Assembly: GCA_951213105.1 (NCBI GenBank)
Contig: OX578134.1
Location: forward strand, 142,676,450 to 142,740,449
Reading direction: 5' to 3'
Length of the DNA: 64,000 bases
Origin: Amaurobius ferox
Lineage: Eukaryota; Arthropoda; Arachnida; Araneae; Amaurobiidae
Shown here in pieces: positions 58,725-64,000 of this stretch. Position 1 is the stretch's first letter; each line of letters starts with the position of its first letter. Position numbers and translations under genes: made by a program. Below the pieces are notes generated by a model. That model was not told the origin of the DNA. It saw only the letters and a list, made by a program, of their open reading frames with translations, and did not search any database.

Positions 58725-58870
58725 TATATACTGGATAGCCAACACTCTCCTAATTGTGCTACTGGGATTCAATTGCAAGCTCTTAACATAGGATTGGTCT
58801 CTACAACTGGTCTGTCTCATTCACACTGACGAAGAGAGCTATGTTTTCGTACGTAGCCGGTTAACACTTT
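58725..58870 (-). repeat. Possible second SINE head fragment
   Basis: TTCAATTGCAAGCTCTTAAC on the plus strand resembles CTAACTTGCAAGCTCTTCTC of the neighbouring SINE, and GGATAGCCAACACTCTCCTA may be a worn tRNA-like segment. Weak. Confidence 0.35.
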
Positions 58871-60009
58871 CCCGCATTTGCTTTATGCTGTTCTTCTAAA
58901 CATTTGGATAAATTTAGCAAACGTTTTAAATTTTTATTTTAAATGTGCGACAATATATTGAGCGCTTTCCAATAGGATCAAAATAGCGAAGTGGGATCAC
59001 AAGAACGATAATTCATAAGACATTTTGTATTCGTATTTGTTAAACTAAAGTCTCAGCAAAAAACACTTATGTTTTAAAATAATATTCAAATATTGAAACC
59101 AGCGCCATGGTCTTTTTGTTTTCCGGTTTTGGTTTGTTCTTGACTAAGCAATTGTTTTACATTCTCACATTCTTCTCTATATACTAGGAGAAGATTTTTT
59201 AGAACCACTGAAGAAACACACAGATAGTAAAAGTATTAATATTTAGATCGAGTAAAGCTTTATTTGTTTATACAACTGATGTTTTTATAACATTTGTGGA
59301 AAAAATAAACTTAGTTTTAATTCTACTTTTCCTCCAAGTATTTCATATATGCTCAATCGCCTATCTTGAAATGTGCTTCATTGCTTTGTTATTCGAAAGC
59401 TTGCACATGACTAATATCAATTATACTTTCTGTCCTCTGTTTACACGATTTACAAATGAAAGTCGTGACTCACAGCCTGCCCTTGTCTTACAAATAGATT
59501 AAATGTGTGATCGCTCATTTTGAAGAACACTTCCATTTGTCTTTAGACGAGAACTCTCTTTAGTCTAAAAGGTTACTCCAGGATATTTTCCTTTCAATAT
59601 AGCATTTTCTTGTGACATCACTACATACATGTGAAAATGTTTTGCACCATAAACACATCTTCCTTTGACCAAGGTGGTTGATTTGTGTTTATATTCTGAT
59701 ATGGGAAGAATTTACCTACAAAATCGGTTGATACTCTTTATTAATCAAGTATTGAATTTAATGAGCTTTATTTTCAGTTTGTCTTTCTGCAGTCTTATGC
59801 ATTATGTATATAAGGAAAGTAACAATACTTTACTTATATATTATGTATATAAGGAAAGTAAAAAATTCACCAGTTGTAGGTAATCATTTTTACTGAATAA
59901 TGTATCATAACCACTTTCTTGACAACGCACCTCATTTTACCGAAAGTTAAAGATTCTTTCTCATTTCTCCAACATTGAGCATCGACGTTTTATACTCAAG
60001 AGGAAAGAA
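58871..60009. other. Intergenic with a family A end fragment
   Basis: No gene supported. At about 59802-59862 the terminal sequence ATTATGTATATAAGGAAAGT of family A occurs twice in tandem, without the rest of the element. The frame at 59296-59502 starts with a hydrophobic stretch but has no start or family support. Confidence 0.5.
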
Positions 60010-60242
60010 ATCTATAATCTTATTAGTCAAAATTACATAAAAATAAGTCTCGTACCGTCTGCAATAACAACTCGTATTAATACCTAAAACTCGTGACACG
60101 AAAATTTATGAAGCGTATCTTTAATTACTCTTTATGGAAATGAAATAATTAGAAAATGGAGCGCAATGCAAGGAATTAATTATTTTTGCGATTAGATAAT
60201 ATTTTTTGCCCAGGTTTGTTTCTAATTTAGTCAGTAATTAAC
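60010..60242 (+). repeat. Family G dispersed repeat, copy G2
   Basis: TATAATCTTATTAGTC, TATTAATACCTAAAACTCGT, ATCTTTAATTACTC and GAAATGAAATAATTAGAAAA align with G1 at 25930-26165. Confidence 0.75.
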
Positions 60243-61033
60243 GTTGCTAGAACGAATATCAGATGATATTACGTAAATATATAAAAACATTTATTTCCAT
60301 TATACGCAGAGCAAAATTATCTACGTATATTTGTGAATTTTTTAAGCAAATCATTGAAAGTAATTTTATCCATACATAAATATTATACTCCATATTCATG
60401 CATCTGCGAATATGTTAATTTTGCACACAAGCTGAAAATAGATTGGCAGATAAAATTTGGAGTAATTTCGAAATTACATTTGCAATTTAGTTAAGTAATA
60501 ATAAGAACTAACAGATGTACAGTAAATGTCAGTGTAAATTATAAATTGTGAATGGTGAATAAACGTAGCAAAAGAGATGTTCTTCCACAATCCCCATTTT
60601 ATCATTTAAAACAATTTCATCACTATGCTGTCTATTAAATTTACAATATATTAATATCTGGAAAATTAAAAGCCTTCGAAATATCCGAAACCCACTCAGT
60701 GTTCGACAATATACCCGACTGTTTCTATTTAACGCCATTTATATAATCATTCAATGGACGTTTATAGTAAATTTTATTACCATTATAGGACATACCAAAA
60801 AATTCATCTGCTTGAATTTCATCTAGTGGCTATGACAAATATTCTCTTACCTTACAATCCCTGTGTGAAATGTACAATTTACAGCCATCGCGAGCTCACC
60901 AAAAGAAATATTGTGGGCCTCCACAGCCGTCAGCTCGGCCACATGAGCATTCTTTTAAATATAAACTATCTATACTATTAATACATATAAAATTTTAATC
61001 GTGTGAGTAATACGATAGTCTGTGAAGTATCTG
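60243..61033. other. Intergenic, no feature seen
   Basis: AT-rich. A slightly more complex part at about 60850-60945 (ACAGCCATCGCGAGCTCACC) is not identified. Confidence 0.45.
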
Positions 61034-61182
61034 ACCAGTGTATCAGTGAATCCAGTCCAGTGTACCAGTGAATCGAGTCCAGTGCACCAGTGCATCAGTG
61101 AATCCAGTCCAGTGTACCAGTGTATCAGTGAATCCAGTCCAGTGTAGCAGTGTATCAGTCCAGTGTATCAGTGCAGTGTATG
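61034..61182. repeat. Minisatellite, CCAGTGTATCAGTGAATC units
   Basis: About six units of 22-30 bases, each made of the ~10-base words CCAGTGTATC, AGTGAATC and CAGT in changing number. Confidence 0.95.
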
Positions 61183-61375
61183 GGTGAAATGAAATGTGTT
61201 TTAAAACTTAAACTAATTTAGTTTTTAAATAATCAAATTGTGATTTTTACCTCTAGATTTAGGTAAGATAAACAATTGCATTTATCTATTCCAATTAAGG
61301 TAAATTAAGAACTTGGTTGTTTGGATTTGGGACAACAATTACCTGTAACACGATGAGCAAAAAATAAGAATAAGA

Positions 61376-61510
61376 AATGCATAGAATGCTATTAATACAT
61401 GGATTAATATTTACATTAAAATGCATAGTCTATGGCTATTAATGCATAGATTTAAATATGCATAGAAATGCATAGTCTTTGGCTAACAATGCACAGATTA
61501 AAATTTGCAT
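61376..61510. repeat. Diverged tandem repeat, AATGCATAGTCTATGGCT units
   Basis: ATGCATAGTCTATGGCTATT at about 61421 and ATGCATAGTCTTTGGCTAAC at about 61467, with ATGCATAGA words before and between. Two to three units of about 46 bases. Confidence 0.8.
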
Positions 61511-62199
61511 AGTGAAAGTGTAGCATTTATAACTTTTTAAGAATACATATTGGACATCGATTCATTTCTGCAATATACACTTCTCAAATAAACGTTAACC
61601 TTTGCTAATATTAATAAAAATATAAATAAATAATAAATTATCAATACTCAAAGAAATAACTGTTTTTAAATCAAACATTAATAAGAATTCTTGAATTGAC
61701 AATATGCTTGTAAAAAGAAAATAATGTTATTCCACGAATAAATGCTTTAATTTCTTATAAAATATAATCTGTATGATTTGCAGTTGATTTGCATTATGCT
61801 TCAAAGAGTAAATAAAGGTTTCTTTTTTATATTGCAAATATGTGTCAGAACCATATGCATTGATGAATGGCACTAATACATTTATACATAGAAATTCAAA
61901 TATTTACTTTACTTATGCAGCTTTTGTTGCATTATCAACAATTTATTAACATTCTGTATCGCCTGATATTGACGTTGCCTGAGTGTATACTACAATTTTA
62001 TAGAATTTTTATAAATACGTGCATCTTGCAGTTCTTATTTAAATTTCAAAAAAAAATTCTTTATATAATCAGTTGTTCAAAATATTAAAAAACAAGTTTA
62101 TTTCCTAGACACGTATTTGAGAAACGAGTTTGTTTTATGAAATATAAACAAAAAATAAATATGTTGTAAAGATAACAATGAACGAACTGCGTGGATAAG
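61511..62199. other. Intergenic, no feature seen
   Basis: AT-rich, no gene recognised. Confidence 0.5.
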
Positions 62200-62935
62200 G
62201 CCGTGGCACAGTTATCCCCCCCTCCCATCAACGTTGATGCAAATTGTTTATGCCGATCGTTATATCGTCACCAGACCAGATTTGATCAACAAAAACTATC
62301 GTTGATCAGATTCCATGAAAAAAATTATAAGGAAAACACTTGTAGGGGGGTGGACTAACTGTACATTTTTAAAGTGCATCAAAATGCATAAAAAATGGGA
62401 CATGTGGTTAGAGAATCGCTAGATCAGATATGATAAACAAATTCCCTGGTTTGATCAAATCTTATTACAACGTTATGGGGGGAAATAGAAAGAGGGCGAA
62501 CCCCCCTCATCATTAGTTTTACAAACTGCTTATGCCAATCGTTAGATAATCGTTAGATCAGATTTGATAATGTTGATCAAATCTGATCTACATTATCAAA
62601 TGATAATGTCATTTGATAATGTTGATCAAATTTGATCTAACGATTATCTAACGATTGGCATAAGCAGTTTGTAAAACTAATGATGAGGGGGGTTCACCCT
62701 CTTTCTATTTCCCCCCATAATGTTGTAATAAGATTTGATCAACAAAAACCATCGTTTAATCAAGTCTCATTCGAAAGTCGTAGAGGGAAACAAAAAAGGG
62801 GCCACCTCCCCCCCCCCTCATGATTGTTTTAAAAAATTGCTTATGCCAATCGTTAGAGATTCTGTAGATCAGATTTGATCGACCAAAAGCGTCGTTTGAT
62901 CAAGTCTCTTTCTAAAGTCCATCTCAAATATCATT
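62200..62935. repeat. Cluster of direct and inverted GATCAGATTTGATCAA units with G/C runs
   Basis: Units contain GCTTATGCCAATCGTTAGA, GATCAGATTTGATCAACAAA, ATCGTTTGATCAAGTCTC and a C-run or G-run (CCCCCCTCATCATTAGTTTT). They occur forward at about 62215-62310, 62420-62570 and 62800-62920, and inverted at 62625-62745. The palindrome at 62451-62742 is the most regular part. No protein is encoded. Confidence 0.85.
62451..62742. repeat. ~292-bp palindrome
   Basis: Arms of about 118 bases (62451-62568 and 62625-62742), nearly perfect with only a few mismatches, around a 56-base spacer. The spacer holds its own perfect hairpin, ACATTATCAAATGA (62590-62603) with TCATTTGATAATGT (62609-62622). Transcribed or single-stranded, it would fold into a long stem. 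Confidence 0.95.
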
Positions 62936-62953
62936 CTCTCACCATTTCTGTTA

Positions 62954-63230
62954 CTAAGAGAAACGTGTACCAAATCTAGCTTGGCATGGCGTTTCTCCTA
63001 GCATCGCAGAACTGTGAAAACCGCATACCTTTTCCTGTTTTAGAAGCTGGACTTCTAAAGGCTCTCGATAGTGACTGATGCATAACTTTGACATCGGTGA
63101 CAATATGCTGACACTTGCCAGCAATAATTTTCGGCATTGGCATCTGTGAAAACTAATATGATGGTGTACCTTATTACCACGTTGTTGACATAACGGACAC
63201 ACTTTATATTCATAAAACCGGCTTAAGGTG
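62954..63230 (-). pseudogene. Unidentified coding-like frame with Cys/His cluster
   Basis: The frame includes YEYKVCPLCQQRGNK, HHHISFHRCQCRK and LASVSILSPM, then SHYREPLEVQLLKQEKVCG. The CPxC and HRCxC spacing suggests a zinc ribbon such as those heading ISXO2/Merlin-type transposases, but the rest of such a protein is not seen. No family is assigned. It ends at TAG. Confidence 0.25.
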
Positions 63231-63303
63231 CATTCTCAATAATTGGATCATGCTCTCTTCGTAGATACAAGCTTCTGTGTATCGTTTTCGCCCTTTTTAC
63301 TCT

Positions 63304-63800
63304 CTATAGCGAAAAATAGTATATTCCGGCAATGACAACAAAGCCACCCGCCAAGGAATGCGATCTTAGCTTTAATAACACTCTATTTAGGCGAGTTCTG
63401 TGAGCATGAACTTGGTCATTGAAGCTTTGCGCAGCCTTAATCTTTATTAAAATAGATGTGTTTGTGGTAAGGCTGACTTTGTCGGTCTCTATTGATATTC
63501 TTAAAATTGTGGCACATAGGAATTTTTCTTGCTTTTTGGTATAGACTCTTCCGTGCTGAAGAGCACAAAAAATGTCCGCTACTGGTACTTTCAGTGACAG
63601 TACGTTCCTAAAATTTATGATTCGCACAATTGTCACCCAAACTGAAAATAAATCTTCTATTTTTATTTTTGTAGACATTTAAGGAAATGTTCTCTAACTC
63701 ATCTAAAAATATTTCTGGAGTACAAAAATGTGTGCGCAAAATGTAATGGTGTTGAAATTTGAAATTCGCGGGATTCCTTAGCCAAGAAAAGAACATGCCT
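63304..63800 (-). pseudogene. Unidentified coding-like frames, possibly one broken gene
   Basis: Two overlapping minus-strand frames (63796-63608 and 63678-63304) have more even composition than the flanking DNA. The second includes VYTKKQEKFLCATILRISIE and NDQVHAHRTRLNRVLLKLRS and ends in a hydrophobic LAGGFVVIAGIYYFSL. They may be parts of one disrupted gene together with 62954-63230. I do not recognise the protein. Confidence 0.25.
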
Positions 63801-64000
63801 ATTAAATTTTTTAACCGTGCTTATCCACATTTTTGCAATAATCCCAAACTGTGTTTACATCTTTTGATAGTATATAAATAACGTTTCAGTTTTTATTACA
63901 CTTGAATCTCAACGAACAGCTTTCTAAACAGTTGACGAATTAACCCTCGGTTGAATCACTTCACTTTATTTGAAAATCATATTTAGAACTCAAATCAACT

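Overview
The window looks like repeat-dominated, AT-rich intergenic DNA from a eukaryote, most likely an invertebrate and plausibly an arachnid. That assignment is an inference. It rests on strong AT bias with long (TA)n tracts, spider/insect-type Tc1 transposase remains, tRNA-derived SINE-like elements, and a Penelope-like retroelement of the N-terminal-endonuclease (Naiad) type, a group known to be abundant in spiders and other invertebrates. I see no intact host gene, rRNA, functional tRNA, bacterial operon or CRISPR array. A few short exon-like reading frames are listed at low confidence.

Recognisable mobile elements, left to right: (1) the catalytic half of a dead Tc1-family transposase at 1-708 (+), with its DDE acids mutated or replaced by a stop; (2) a decayed Penelope-like retroelement at 10527-13640 (-), order GIY-YIG endonuclease, linker with a CxC motif, reverse transcriptase, flanked by ~170-bp inverted repeats and abutting a (TA)n tract; (3) an N-terminal Tc1 transposase remnant at 22935-23215 (-); (4) a non-autonomous element with ~260-bp terminal inverted repeats at 24360-25204; (5) a 630-bp non-autonomous piggyBac-like element between TTAA duplications at 35349-35986; (6) SINE-like elements with Pol III box-like sequences at 43885-44150, 54745-54880, 58160-58480 and perhaps 58725-58870.

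Much of the rest is dispersed repeats that recur within the window and can be defined from internal comparison alone. Family A (four near-complete copies) has a terminal hairpin, a GT microsatellite and ~20-bp 'GCCAAATTGAT' iterons. Family B resembles A at its ends but has a different middle. Family C (four copies) has a GCC/GCT-rich head. Families E, F, G and H have two or three copies each, and array I is an irregular series of related modules at 32275-34850. Nesting gives relative ages: A1 is joined to a truncated C copy, and a SINE sits inside another C copy.

Local structures worth attention are a ~292-bp palindrome at 62451-62742 inside a cluster of G/C-run repeats, a 97%-identical 0.33-kb tandem duplication at 36361-37003, a coding-phase minisatellite at 6493-6850, and several hairpins. 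Boundaries of the dispersed repeats are accurate to roughly 10-30 bases because they were read by eye.
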